A stretch of DNA of 64,000 bases. It comes from Cohnella kolymensis (GTDB lineage Bacteria > Bacillota > Bacilli > Paenibacillales > Paenibacillaceae). The stretch lies in contig NZ_JXAL01000007.1 in assembly GCF_000829465.1 (NCBI RefSeq), positions 1 through 64,000 on the forward strand, written 5' to 3'. Both the position numbers and the translations under genes were made by a program. Positions within the stretch are counted from its first letter, which is position 1. Each line of letters opens with the position of its first letter. Of this stretch, positions 8,793 through 17,759 are shown in pieces. The notes beneath the pieces are model-generated. The model worked only from the letters and a program-made list of their open reading frames with translations, was not told the DNA's origin and ran no database searches.

Positions 8793-9026
8793 TTAAATAT
8801 TTCTATTGTAATATTCTTCCTGGTGTAGCGAAAGTGCCGTCTGTGACGGATGGAAGAGGAATCTCTCTACCTGACCGGTCAAAACTCGCTCCGGCAGCTT
8901 TTTGATGTTAAGGCCGTCGACTGTAATTTGCACTGATGAGTTGAAGAGCGGTTCGGTTGTGTGTAAGAGAGGATCCGATACAATTTCTTGTCTTTTATCG
9001 ATATATGTTCTTGAATTAAAGGACAG
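8793..9026 (-). pseudogene. Unrecognised coding remnant inside the mobile cassette
   Basis: A 77-codon stretch on the minus strand is open from a stop at 9027-9029 to a TAA at 8793-8795 but has no start codon. Its composition is protein-like (for example ITVDGLNIKKLPERVL and FLFHPSQTALSLHQEEYY) rather than random. I do not recognise the family. It is read oppositely to the kinase that follows and is likely the 3' end of a gene truncated before or during cassette formation. Confidence 0.35.
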
Positions 9027-9132
9027 TTATGCGAAACAAACCAAATATGAATTATTTTATTAACATATATGATTTAAAGGTATTCGGCTAATATTTGTCG
9101 AATTAGTCCGTAATAAGGCGGTGGCTTTAATA

Positions 9133-10253
9133 ATGAATAATGAGTATGTTTCAATCATGTTAAGCCACAAAGCGACCTTATCGAAAAGATGGTCTCGGGA
9201 AGTTCGTGAAATTTATCCCGATCTGCCTCTAGACTCAGATGAAAATATTGATAATTATTTAGATTATATAATGAAATTAGAAATCCTTGCGGACGACCAT
9301 CCAATTTTTAATTCTATACCCAAATGGTCCAAAATTTCACTGGATCGGTATAACTATATTGAATATATTCTAATTACTACAAACATTTGGAGAAAAATTA
9401 TTCTTGAAACTGTCGAAATGGTTGCCATAGAGAATCAGATTGACATCTATCAACTTATAAAAAAGTACATATATAGGATGGATTTATTTGAGAAGCATGC
9501 TCGTGAAAATTATTGGAACATGACTCGGAATGTTATATTGGAAAAAGAGAAGCAAATTAACGAGCTACATAGTGAGCGCTTAACTCTGATTGGCAAAATG
9601 GCAGCCAGTATGGCTCATGAGATCAGAAATCCTCTTACCTCCATTCAGGGATTTTTAAAACTCATTAAACAAAACATTTCATCTGAAATGAACCAAAAGA
9701 TTGCTAATTATTTAAAAATTATTGAAGATGAATTTGAGACTATTAATATGCAAATTACGGGTTTTCTCAGTTTTTCCAGGAATGTAAAACATGATGAATC
9801 GTACGAAAACATCTCTTTAATACAAATTATTAATTCAGTTCTATCCATGTTAAATCCGCGATTAATACAAGAAGATGTTATGTTTGTAAAAAAATTTAAA
9901 AAGGATAAAATTATCAGGGTGCAAAAGAAGGGCATACAACAAGTAATTTCAAATTTATTAAACAATGCAGCTGATGCGTTACTTGAAGTTTCCCATAAAA
10001 AAAGAAATCACACTGTCAATGAAAGAGGATGATGATAATGTGTATCTATATATATCTAACAATGGTCCAAAGATCCCTGACGAGATAAAAGATTTATTAT
10101 TCACACCATTTATAACCAATAAATCATCAGGGACTGGGCTGGGCTTAACGATATGCAAACAAATTATGCAAAAAAAATGATGGTGATATACTGTTGGATA
10201 CTAATGAAAATGAAACCGCTTTTATTTTGTCTTTTAAGAAAGAACTCGATTGA
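9133..10253 (+). CDS. Cytosolic sensor histidine kinase, sporulation-kinase-like (two frameshifts)
   Basis: A histidine kinase without a transmembrane segment. The N-terminal alpha-helical region (about residues 1-145) resembles RsbRD-type sensory domains. The dimerisation/phosphoacceptor box is SMAHEIRNPLTSIQGF. The HATPase domain has NLLNNAADALLE (N box), then NGPKIPDEIKD and GTGLGLTICKQIM (G boxes). The frame is broken in A7 at 9997-10003 and in A8 at 10170-10177; removing one A from each gives a complete kinase of about 373 residues ending at 10253. AAGGCGG lies about 10 nt before the ATG at 9133. The gene is very AT-rich and sits inside the mobile cassette. No response regulator is adjacent, as in orphan phosphorelay kinases. 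Confidence 0.75.
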
Positions 10254-10290
10254 AAGATACTCACTAACGGGGGAACGATAGTTCAGCATT

Positions 10291-10320
10291 AAACACCCAA
10301 TAATAAGGGCGTTTTTATTT
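10291..10320 (+). terminator. Terminator of the cassette-borne kinase
   Basis: A stem AAACACCC/GGGCGTTT with one mismatch and a loop of eight is followed by TTTTATTTT, shortly after the kinase stop and still inside the cassette. Confidence 0.6.
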
Positions 10321-10327
10321 TGGGCAG

Positions 10328-10354
10328 AAATCAACAATCAGAGTTAACAGAGCC
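10328..10354 (-). repeat. Right terminal inverted repeat of the cassette
   Basis: The complement reads GGCTCTGTTAACTCTGATTG, matching the left end. It is followed directly by the duplicated AAAAATAA. Confidence 0.75.
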
Positions 10355-10362
10355 AAAAATAA
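10355..10362. repeat. Right 8-bp target-site duplication (AAAAATAA)
   Basis: Identical to 8586-8593. It overlaps the T-rich tail and stem edge of the protease terminator, so the cassette inserted at the terminator tail. Confidence 0.8.
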
Positions 10363-10401
10363 TAAACAATGCCGCCCTATCGCCGGGCGGCATTGTTTAT
10401 T
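10361..10401 (-). terminator. Terminator of the secreted protease gene
   Basis: A perfect 17-bp inverted repeat (10361-10377 with 10385-10401) has a 7-nt loop and is followed on the minus strand by a TTATTTTT-like tract. It directly follows the protease stop. Confidence 0.9.
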
Positions 10402-10419
10402 ACTGGTATAAGATCGAAC

Positions 10420-13400
10420 TTACTTTACAACAATCGTATGCGTGATGGAATTCGTTGCGCCGGCGTTGTCCGTCACGGTTAAGGTCACGCTGTAGGAGCC
10501 GGCTCTCGAGAATGTGTGATTTACGCTTGCTCCGGAAGCAGTGCCTCCATCGCTAAATCTCCACTCGTAGCTGGCAATCGTTCCATCCACATCTCCTGAG
10601 AGAGAACCGTCGAATGTCACAGGTTTCTTCGGTTTTGCAGAACCAGGAGCTGTGATGACTGCAACCGGATCTGCGTTAGATGGAGGTTTCGGCTGTCCTG
10701 ATACATACAATTTGCCAGGCGCCTGCACTTCCACTTCGTTACCCGCGTCATCCCGAACCCGGATAACGATGACGCCGCCGTTAACAACGAGAGACTCCGG
10801 TGTCGTATAAGTTCCTTCGTAGTGACCCGATGACGTTTCCGTCATCAACACTTCATTGCTTCCGGCAGCGCTTGGAGCCAGCGGGAGCTCAACCCTGAAC
10901 GAGCCATGCAAGCCGGGTGCGCTATCAAAGGAAACCTGTAACGTACCCCCTGCTGTTATATGGACATCGCTGGCAGGAGAGATGTTGGTGATTTCCGGCA
11001 GATCAAGTACCACAACAACCGATCGGGTGACTGTCGTTTCATTTCCGGCACGGTCTTTGGCGGTGACGGTAATGAAGTTGTCACCTTCATTAACGAGAAT
11101 GCGATGAGAGAACGTGCCGTCGGCTCTGAGATTCACTTGTTCATTGTTAACCGTAATCTCTCCGAGGTGCTCATCGCTTGCAGATCCTTCGACGTATACC
11201 ATTTCCACATTTGTTTTGAATCCATCCGCCGGAGCGGTTACCGTCAACTCTGGAACTGTTTGATCCAATGTAACAATCACAGGCTCGGACCGGTCGGTCG
11301 ATTTGCCGTTAACTACCGCTTCAGCAGTCAGTTGATTCTGCCCTGGCTGTAGTGATACGGGAATGCTGAACTGTCCTTCAGCCACCGTGCCGCTGCCTGC
11401 CAACTCCGTTCCGTTGTAAATGTTAACGGTCGCGCCGTTTGCAGGGGAACTGCCCGTGACGGTTATGGAGGTTTGGTTCGTAAATGAATTCGGAGCCGGC
11501 GATGCAATAACCGGAGCGTTCACCGGATATCGAACGATCGCGCGAATCATGTAGTTGCCTTCGTCAAGCGGCGATTGGCCCCACACTCCGCCCACTCTCT
11601 GCCAGCTGCGTTCGGCGTTGGTTCCGTCTTCGTCCGTCCCCAGTCCGGGTGTATTCGGATAGGCGGCTGTCTGAATGTATACGATGTAGAAATCGCCTTG
11701 TACGACAACGGGATCCGCCAGGCTGACGGACGTCCACTGCCCGTTGCGGAGAGCGGTACCGTCGAACGGACCTGCCAGCATCCGTCCGGGTGCTCCGCCA
11801 GCGCCTGATGCGTCAAATACCGCATATTGGAACGCTGTTCCGCCCGGCTGCGGCCATTCCGTATTCCAGAAACGCAACGACGCGCCGGTGACCTGAGCGG
11901 TTCCCGCTTGCGGAGTCATTCTAACCGCCCATGCATTGTTTGCCGCATTGAATGCTCTAGCGTTTTCCGCCGTACCGTCGTCATACCCGATGTCGCCCGC
12001 AAATCCAACAAAGGGTTTCAGGGCAACATTCGCTTCCACACTTTCGTTCGGAGGAACCGTCACCGTTACCGATTTGTTGTAATAATCAGGCGCGGAAACC
12101 GCCACTGTATACGTTCCTTCCAACACATCCAATGTAAATGCTCCGTCCGCGCCGGTCCGCACGGGAGTTATCCTTGCATCTTCCATCACAAACACTGTGG
12201 CATTGGCAATAGGCTCATGCGAGCGTTCGTCTGTGACCACGCCGGCAACACGACCATGAGGGATCGGCTGCAGTTTGAAATTGGCTGTCACTGCTGCGTT
12301 GTCAGTGATCGTTACAGGCGCAGTTTGTGGATAGTAGCCGTATGTTTCGGCCTTAAGGTGGTAATCGCCTGCGACATGCATGAAGCTGTACTGTCCGGTA
12401 GACATATCCGATTGAGTGGAGACACCGGTTTCAACGACCGTCACAGACGCTCCAACAGGTAAACTTTGCAGCACAACATCGCCTGTCGGCTTCTTTTCTA
12501 TGAAATTGTCTTTACCTGTTTTCGTTAATTTGAACAGTAGATCGCCGTAGATGGGTTTCGGTTTTGCTGTTTCGCCGAAATCAGGCAGTACATCGGGTGT
12601 TGTCGCAGGCGCTGTAGTCGGCAGCACCTGGAAGTTGTCGATGTACCATCCGGCTTTTACAACGCTGTTGTCGGATGTCACTCTGAAACGAACTTTAATC
12701 TGCTGCCCTGCATAAGGCGCTAGGTCAAAGAAGACGGGAGTCCATTGCATTCCGTTGCTGACGTGTGAGAATTTGCCCAGTTCCGTCCAGGAGCTTCCGC
12801 CATTTGAGGTTATTTCTACGCGGCCGAAATCCCATCCGGTTTCAAAACTATACCAGTGATCGAATGTAAGCACGGCTGTCGATGCCGCAGTCAGATCAAT
12901 GGTCGGGGATTCGAGAGAAAAATTGCTGCCGCTCAGGTAATTACCGTCGAGATCGGTGCCCCACACATTCGGAGGCGTTACGGCATTTGTCGGTCCGGGC
13001 GAAGCCGGCGCGCCGCGTTCCCATACGTCATTCGTCCCCTGATGGATCCAACCGTTATCCGTGCTTCCATCGAAGTTATCGCTGAAGATCGGGATAGAGC
13101 GTTGAACCGTAATGGAAACTTCGTTCGATTTGCCGCTTTCGTTACCGCTATAGTCTTGCGCGGCTACCGTGTAATAATAGGTGGTTCCGTCTGCCACAGT
13201 ACTGTCGGTATAAACCGTTGCCGTCGTGGTTCCAAGCAAGTCATAGCCCGCACCCGGCAGTGTGGACCGATATACCGCATATTGTTTGAAGTCTGCGTCC
13301 GCAGAAGGCGACCAGCCAAGCACAACGTTGCCGGTCGGATCCGACGAAGCCGTCAAATTGGCTGGAACTGCCGGAGGAGTTGAATCCGGAGCCAGAACGG

Positions 13401-15756
13401 TCAGATCGTCGATGTACCAGCCCGCCCGTTGGACAGAACCATCCGAAAACAGATTGAACAGCACATAAATCCGTTGGCCGGCGTATTCGTTCAAGTCTAT
13501 GAATTGCGTCTTCCAGCCTTGGCTGCTGCCGGTGAATTGCATTTTGGGAACGAAAGTGAAGTTGTTGTCCTCCGAAGCGATGTAAACGACGCCCGAATCA
13601 AAACCAGTTTCAAGATCAAACCAATGTTTGAAGGACAAAGCGACGCCTTGCGTACCGGCTGACAGGTCAATCGGAGGCGCCAGCAAGTAAGCATTCGAGT
13701 TAGGATCATACGGTCCATCCAAGTTAGTGCCTGCCAACTTTTGTCCCGATGCCGCGGAGCCCGGTCCGCTTGTCGGAATGCCCCACTCCCAGGTATTATG
13801 ATCACCGCCTGTGCTGAACCCGTCGAAATTGGTTTCAAAATCCTGCATATAACCAGGCTGGACACCATTGGAGACAATGACTCGGTATTTCGGGGATTCA
13901 AATCCGTTGTTGCCGTAATCGTTTACCCGGATGTAGTACTCCAACCCGGCTGAATCAAGCAGAAATGCCGGTAACGATGTTTGATACATACCGTCTTTCG
14001 CATCACCTGAAATGCGTTCCATAGGCAGGTATACATATTGATCCGTGCCGACAATTTTGGCAAACGCCTCGACCGCGGTGACGCCGACGTTATCCGTGAC
14101 ATGAGCCGTCAACGGTACGTCAAAGCCTGTGTATACGACGGCCAGCGGCGTATGATCCAGTACCGGCGGTTCATCGTCGTCACCCGATGTCGTCACTTTT
14201 CCGGTGACGGTACCGATTCCGCTTATAACGGAACCAACGGCGTTAAAGGCGTTCACGAGCCCATACCCGTAACCGTTGTTCGGAGCTTCAGGAAACTGGC
14301 CATCTGTGCGTGGAGTCGCCGTAGTCGTGATGATCTGTTCCAATTGATCCACCGTTAGAGAATGGTTGGCCTGAAGCAAGAGCGCTGCAGTCGCTGTGGT
14401 ATGCGGGCCAGCCATCGAAGTGCCGTTCCAGCCGCCTTCATAACCGCCGGGAACGGATGAGCGCACATTTACGCCCGGAGCCGACACTTCCGGTTTCATC
14501 TCACCGTATGGAGATGGTCCCTGGAGAGAGAAATTCGCCAAGTTACCGTTAATATCGATCGCACCGGTGGAGAACGATTCCGGATAGTTGGCGGGGTTCG
14601 CTACGGAACCTGGTCCACCGGGGTTGGTGGCGGTGACGTTGCCCGCAGAAAACTCAGGAAAAATCTGCGCGGCACGCCACGCCTGCACGATTGGGCGGAA
14701 CCACTCGTCGATTCCTGGACCGCCGCCCCAAGAATTATTCACTACATCAGGCGCCAGCTCAGGATGGAGATTCCCTTCGGAATCCACCGGGGCAAGCAGC
14801 CATTGTCCTGCATCCAGAATAATGGCATCTGTCGTACTAGGGTTGAAAATACGTACAGCGATCCATTTAGCCCCTGGAGCAACGCCGATCTGGTTAACGC
14901 CGTCCGCTTCGGAGCCTACCATCGTACCCATTGTGTGAGTGCCGTGGCCGTGGCCATCCGCTGGCAGCGGCGAGTGACTATGCGCATCGTACCAGCTTAA
15001 TTCGGGATGTGAAACATTGCCCAACGCATCGAGTCCCCGCCATTTGCGATTCAGGGCCGGGTGAGAATACTCCACTCCTGTGTCCAAGTTGGCAACGACT
15101 ATGCCTGTACCGTCAATTCCCATTGCCCAAACCTCCGGAGCATGCACTTGCGCGATGTTCCATTCCACACTGCTCGGTTGGGCACCGGCCGTCGTGAAGC
15201 TGCTTGCCTGGCTTTTCTCCACCTTGTCGAGAAAGCGTTCCTGGTTAGGCAGAATTTTGTCGACCTCGGGGAGCTGTGCGATTTGCTCCATCGCTTCTTT
15301 TGTACTCGTAATCGCCATTGAGTTAACGATAAAAAAGCTCTTGTAATCTTTTACTTCTCCTTTGCCTTTCGCTTTCTTCAAATATAATTCCAGGTTGTAC
15401 TGGGTACGGGAGGCCGTCTCGCGCAGTGTGCTCACAACGGAGTTTCGCATAGCCAGCTTGGCCGCAGAAGGTGTAACTTTGTCGGCTGTCGCTTGCTGCC
15501 GCGCTTTGTGCGCAGCAACTTGGGGATCCGCCTGCTCTTTCATTTTGACAAGGAAAGTGACGTATTGATCAGTTTCGAACTGTTTCTGTACCTTTGGATC
15601 TACCTTCACGGCCATAATCTGCGGAGAGTTGGACTTGAGATCGACTTTTTCGCCGGTGCTTGTTGGACCTGCTGCCTGTACAGGCAATGCGAATGAAAGC
15701 GTTATCAACAGTGCCATGCCGAATGAGATCTGTATACGGAATTTTTTCCAGTTCAT
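10420..15756 (-). CDS. Large secreted multidomain subtilisin (S8 family, bacillopeptidase F-like)
   Basis: A 1778-residue exported serine protease. It has a signal peptide (about 1-29, cleavage after PVQA), an I9-type propeptide (about 55-180) and a subtilase domain (about 205-505). The catalytic triad is Asp225 (NLDTGV), His271 (GHGHGTH) and Ser447 (GTSMAG), with oxyanion Asn in VVNNSWG. C-terminal modules in order are two MAM/choice-of-anchor-J-like domains separated by a fibronectin III domain, two carboxypeptidase-regulatory-like domains (about 1080-1250), further Ig-like/bacillopeptidase-F repeats, and a terminal PKD domain (YEWRFSDGG). AAGGAG precedes the ATG. No sortase or S-layer anchor is evident, so it is probably released or loosely associated. 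Confidence 0.93.
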   Translation of the reverse strand: MNWKKFRIQISFGMALLITLSFALPVQAAGPTSTGEKVDLKSNSPQIMAVKVDPKVQKQFETDQYVTFLVKMKEQADPQVAAHKARQQATADKVTPSAAKLAMRNSVVSTLRETASRTQYNLELYLKKAKGKGEVKDYKSFFIVNSMAITSTKEAMEQIAQLPEVDKILPNQERFLDKVEKSQASSFTTAGAQPSSVEWNIAQVHAPEVWAMGIDGTGIVVANLDTGVEYSHPALNRKWRGLDALGNVSHPELSWYDAHSHSPLPADGHGHGTHTMGTMVGSEADGVNQIGVAPGAKWIAVRIFNPSTTDAIILDAGQWLLAPVDSEGNLHPELAPDVVNNSWGGGPGIDEWFRPIVQAWRAAQIFPEFSAGNVTATNPGGPGSVANPANYPESFSTGAIDINGNLANFSLQGPSPYGEMKPEVSAPGVNVRSSVPGGYEGGWNGTSMAGPHTTATAALLLQANHSLTVDQLEQIITTTATPRTDGQFPEAPNNGYGYGLVNAFNAVGSVISGIGTVTGKVTTSGDDDEPPVLDHTPLAVVYTGFDVPLTAHVTDNVGVTAVEAFAKIVGTDQYVYLPMERISGDAKDGMYQTSLPAFLLDSAGLEYYIRVNDYGNNGFESPKYRVIVSNGVQPGYMQDFETNFDGFSTGGDHNTWEWGIPTSGPGSAASGQKLAGTNLDGPYDPNSNAYLLAPPIDLSAGTQGVALSFKHWFDLETGFDSGVVYIASEDNNFTFVPKMQFTGSSQGWKTQFIDLNEYAGQRIYVLFNLFSDGSVQRAGWYIDDLTVLAPDSTPPAVPANLTASSDPTGNVVLGWSPSADADFKQYAVYRSTLPGAGYDLLGTTTATVYTDSTVADGTTYYYTVAAQDYSGNESGKSNEVSITVQRSIPIFSDNFDGSTDNGWIHQGTNDVWERGAPASPGPTNAVTPPNVWGTDLDGNYLSGSNFSLESPTIDLTAASTAVLTFDHWYSFETGWDFGRVEITSNGGSSWTELGKFSHVSNGMQWTPVFFDLAPYAGQQIKVRFRVTSDNSVVKAGWYIDNFQVLPTTAPATTPDVLPDFGETAKPKPIYGDLLFKLTKTGKDNFIEKKPTGDVVLQSLPVGASVTVVETGVSTQSDMSTGQYSFMHVAGDYHLKAETYGYYPQTAPVTITDNAAVTANFKLQPIPHGRVAGVVTDERSHEPIANATVFVMEDARITPVRTGADGAFTLDVLEGTYTVAVSAPDYYNKSVTVTVPPNESVEANVALKPFVGFAGDIGYDDGTAENARAFNAANNAWAVRMTPQAGTAQVTGASLRFWNTEWPQPGGTAFQYAVFDASGAGGAPGRMLAGPFDGTALRNGQWTSVSLADPVVVQGDFYIVYIQTAAYPNTPGLGTDEDGTNAERSWQRVGGVWGQSPLDEGNYMIRAIVRYPVNAPVIASPAPNSFTNQTSITVTGSSPANGATVNIYNGTELAGSGTVAEGQFSIPVSLQPGQNQLTAEAVVNGKSTDRSEPVIVTLDQTVPELTVTAPADGFKTNVEMVYVEGSASDEHLGEITVNNEQVNLRADGTFSHRILVNEGDNFITVTAKDRAGNETTVTRSVVVVLDLPEITNISPASDVHITAGGTLQVSFDSAPGLHGSFRVELPLAPSAAGSNEVLMTETSSGHYEGTYTTPESLVVNGGVIVIRVRDDAGNEVEVQAPGKLYVSGQPKPPSNADPVAVITAPGSAKPKKPVTFDGSLSGDVDGTIASYEWRFSDGGTASGASVNHTFSRAGSYSVTLTVTDNAGATNSITHTIVVK

Positions 15757-16024
15757 TTGATTTTTTCACTCCTTCTAAATGAGTTTTACACCTTGGTAGA
15801 GCAAGCGTTCGCCGAACTCGGAACTTTTTGATTTACCCCCTTCATCCCTTGGTTTCTGCAGTATAAATCAGCAACCATCTATATGGCCGATCATGGTGTC
15901 AGTAGATAGAATCAGATGTGGTGAGTGGCCAGATTTGAGCGAGATCTTAGAAGCTATCTGAAATATAGGGCAATCCAGCAGAGCATTATACAACTCTACT
16001 TAACTACGATAACGGCAAATAATG
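15757..16024. other. Intergenic region upstream of the protease
   Basis: With the terminator at 16025-16062 this makes a gap of about 360 bp before the next gene. Beyond the protease ribosome site (AAGGAG just upstream of 15756) I see no convincing gene, RNA or promoter here. A short plus-strand open frame lacks a ribosome site and family features. Confidence 0.5.
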
Positions 16025-16062
16025 AAATAAACCGGCGGAGCTGTTGCTCCACCGGTTTATTT
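16025..16062 (-). terminator. Terminator after the GNAT gene
   Basis: A 17-bp stem with one mismatch (16025-16041 with 16046-16062) and a 4-nt loop, with AT-rich flanks on both sides. It probably ends the minus-strand operon of GNAT and SRPBCC genes. Confidence 0.75.
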
Positions 16063-16118
16063 AAAGTTGGATATATTTCAACAAGGACAAAACCCAGAAT
16101 GCGGTTTATATGAGTCTC

Positions 16119-16619
16119 CTATGTTGTCGAGTAAGTGTAGCGCATTACCGTAAAATCCATGTCCTGACCATCTACGTTACTCTGAAAAGTAATTCCCTTC
16201 ACAAAACCGGCACGTTCATAAACTTTTATCGCACGTTCGTTAAAGCTTGCCACAACCAACCGAAAGTGGTGGATATTGAATTGTTCTCGTAAAAAATGCA
16301 TACAGAGTATCAAAAATTCCAACCCCTTGCCTTGTCCTGTGATGTCCGGTCTCAGGCCCAGTCCAATATCCACATAGATACTGTCGTTATAGATACCGGC
16401 GCCATATCCGCCCGGCACACGCGCTGACTCGCCTTTGCAGACGTAGCCGAATAACCCATTCTGCTCATGCAAAGCATAATAATACTCACAATTTAGTAAT
16501 TCAGTGATACATTCCTTACTGCCATCCATACTGTAGACTGAGTATGGTTCGTCATACTTCCAATGCGAGATCAAGGCGGCATATTCCTCTGTCATCGGCA
16601 GAAAAAGATAGGTAGACAT
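16119..16619 (-). CDS. GNAT family N-acetyltransferase
   Basis: A 166-residue acetyl-CoA-dependent acyltransferase. The acetyl-CoA-binding motif A is GLRPDITGQGKGLEF, and the following FNERAIKVYERAGF is the usual motif B region. ATG at 16619 is chosen because it begins 7 nt after the stop of the upstream SRPBCC gene; a GTG at 16670 would overlap that gene by 44 nt. The substrate is unknown. The compact pairing with the SRPBCC gene suggests co-transcription. Confidence 0.8.
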   Translation of the reverse strand: MSTYLFLPMTEEYAALISHWKYDEPYSVYSMDGSKECITELLNCEYYYALHEQNGLFGYVCKGESARVPGGYGAGIYNDSIYVDIGLGLRPDITGQGKGLEFLILCMHFLREQFNIHHFRLVVASFNERAIKVYERAGFVKGITFQSNVDGQDMDFTVMRYTYSTT

Positions 16620-16626
16620 CGCGCAA

Positions 16627-17112
16627 TTATGATGCAGATTGACCTGGCGAACAGCACAATTCTCCCTCACCTGATTCCAAAGCTGTTTTTAAACTGTTTA
16701 ATACCTGCGTCCATGCCATCTCGTGCCACTGAAACGCTTTATCCCATTGTTCGCCTGTGCCCCAACCCGTATGCTCGATAGTTACATTTGTCGTTTTGTC
16801 TCCCGCTTGCGTAAAGCGTACTTGCACCTCGGTAAGTGAGTCTGATGAATTCATGAGACCTGCAAAATCATCCGGTCCCTTCCATGTGAAAGATAGCTGT
16901 TCCATCGGTGACAAAGAGGTAATTTTACAACCTTTAGTGTTCATCTGTTCTTTATTGCCTGGGATAAAAAACAGTTCAAATGCGCCTCCCACTCGCGGAT
17001 CTATGTTGGCTGCCGGTGCGAACCATTGACTTACCCGCTCAGATATCGTCCATGCATACCAAATTAACTCCTTACTTTCTGATACTACAATTTCTTTATG
17101 TAATGTTCTCAT
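16627..17112 (-). CDS. SRPBCC/AHSA1 domain protein
   Basis: A 161-residue START-like (activator of Hsp90 ATPase homologue, AHSA1) protein. The opening (LHKEIVVS...ELIWYAWT, then VSQWFAP), the WKGPDDF block and the C-terminal GWGTGEQWDKAFQWHEMAW are typical. ATG at 17112 has GGGAGAGG about 9 nt upstream; a TTG at 17121 is less likely. Such proteins bind small hydrophobic ligands, and the specific role is unknown. Confidence 0.8.
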   Translation of the reverse strand: MRTLHKEIVVSESKELIWYAWTISERVSQWFAPAANIDPRVGGAFELFFIPGNKEQMNTKGCKITSLSPMEQLSFTWKGPDDFAGLMNSSDSLTEVQVRFTQAGDKTTNVTIEHTGWGTGEQWDKAFQWHEMAWTQVLNSLKTALESGEGELCCSPGQSAS

Positions 17113-17229
17113 TTCGGTCAACCTCTCCCTTGTTTTGTCATTTACCTCAAAACTACCAGATTTTAGCCATATTAATCAACTCCGAGTTATAATTGGCGGC
17201 TTAATTCATCCGGCAGCGCCATTCAGCAT

Positions 17230-17739
17230 TTAACCGCCGGCGGCCGGCACTTTAAATAAAATATTACTGTCTTTATCTAGTATTTTAAATTTGAGCTCAT
17301 TTGGTACGGCTACATAAGCAAACCATATCCTTTTCCAATTTGTATCTACAATCTGCGCCTCTTGCTGCTTGTCGTATTTATTTTCGAAAATGATTCTTTC
17401 CGCACTTGGGTCGTCAAGAACACCGTAAAACAAACGTACAGCAGGATCCTCAATATAATTAACCCTGTCACTATTAAGCATGAAGCCTGGCATATATATT
17501 GCTGAGGACTTTAAATAGTCCCAACCGTTGTGATCATCCCCCTCGATGATCGCAGCCCCGATGCCCGTACCATTGTCGAAAGGGGCTTGATAGAACACGA
17601 CAGCACCTCCATGATCCCGGTGAATATGCAGTATCTCATTCTCTTCATGCTTGGAATAGAACGCATCTTCTACAGAATCGCTTCTACAACCACATAGAAT
17701 AACGATGGCAATTAAAAAAGTAAGGACTCGGTTTATCAA
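17230..17739 (-). CDS. Hypothetical lipoprotein
   Basis: A 169-residue protein with a type II signal peptide. A hydrophobic stretch ends in the lipobox ILCGC at about residue 18, after which the mature protein would be anchored by lipidated Cys. The rest is soluble. The second half (FYGVLDDPSAERIIFE, then WFAYVAVP) resembles small Bacillus/Paenibacillus lipoproteins of unknown function. It lies 20 bp downstream of the damaged endonuclease-like gene, possibly in one transcript. Confidence 0.6.
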   Translation of the reverse strand: MINRVLTFLIAIVILCGCRSDSVEDAFYSKHEENEILHIHRDHGGAVVFYQAPFDNGTGIGAAIIEGDDHNGWDYLKSSAIYMPGFMLNSDRVNYIEDPAVRLFYGVLDDPSAERIIFENKYDKQQEAQIVDTNWKRIWFAYVAVPNELKFKILDKDSNILFKVPAAGG

Positions 17740-17759
17740 TTTAACACCTGCCTGGCGCT

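Larger units (their letters stand above)
8594..10354. mobile_element. Transposon-like cassette carrying a histidine kinase, no visible transposase
   Basis: The 1761-bp segment starts with GGCTCTGTTAAACTTTG and ends with the inverted counterpart. The outer 11 bases are identical (GGCTCTGTTAA) and similarity continues to about 27 bp. Both ends are flanked by the same 8-bp sequence AAAAATAA (8586-8593 and 10355-10362). The interior is much more AT-rich than the neighbours. It holds two gene remnants and a sensor kinase, and no transposase reading frame is visible. This fits a mobile insertion cassette or MITE with passenger, mobilised in trans. The 8-bp duplication suits IS1595- or IS6-type chemistry, but the family is not proven. 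Confidence 0.75.

Noticed and set aside
15925-16113. Small plus-strand gene upstream of the protease
   Set aside because: No ribosome site, no recognisable features, and it runs through the terminator hairpin at 16025-16062.
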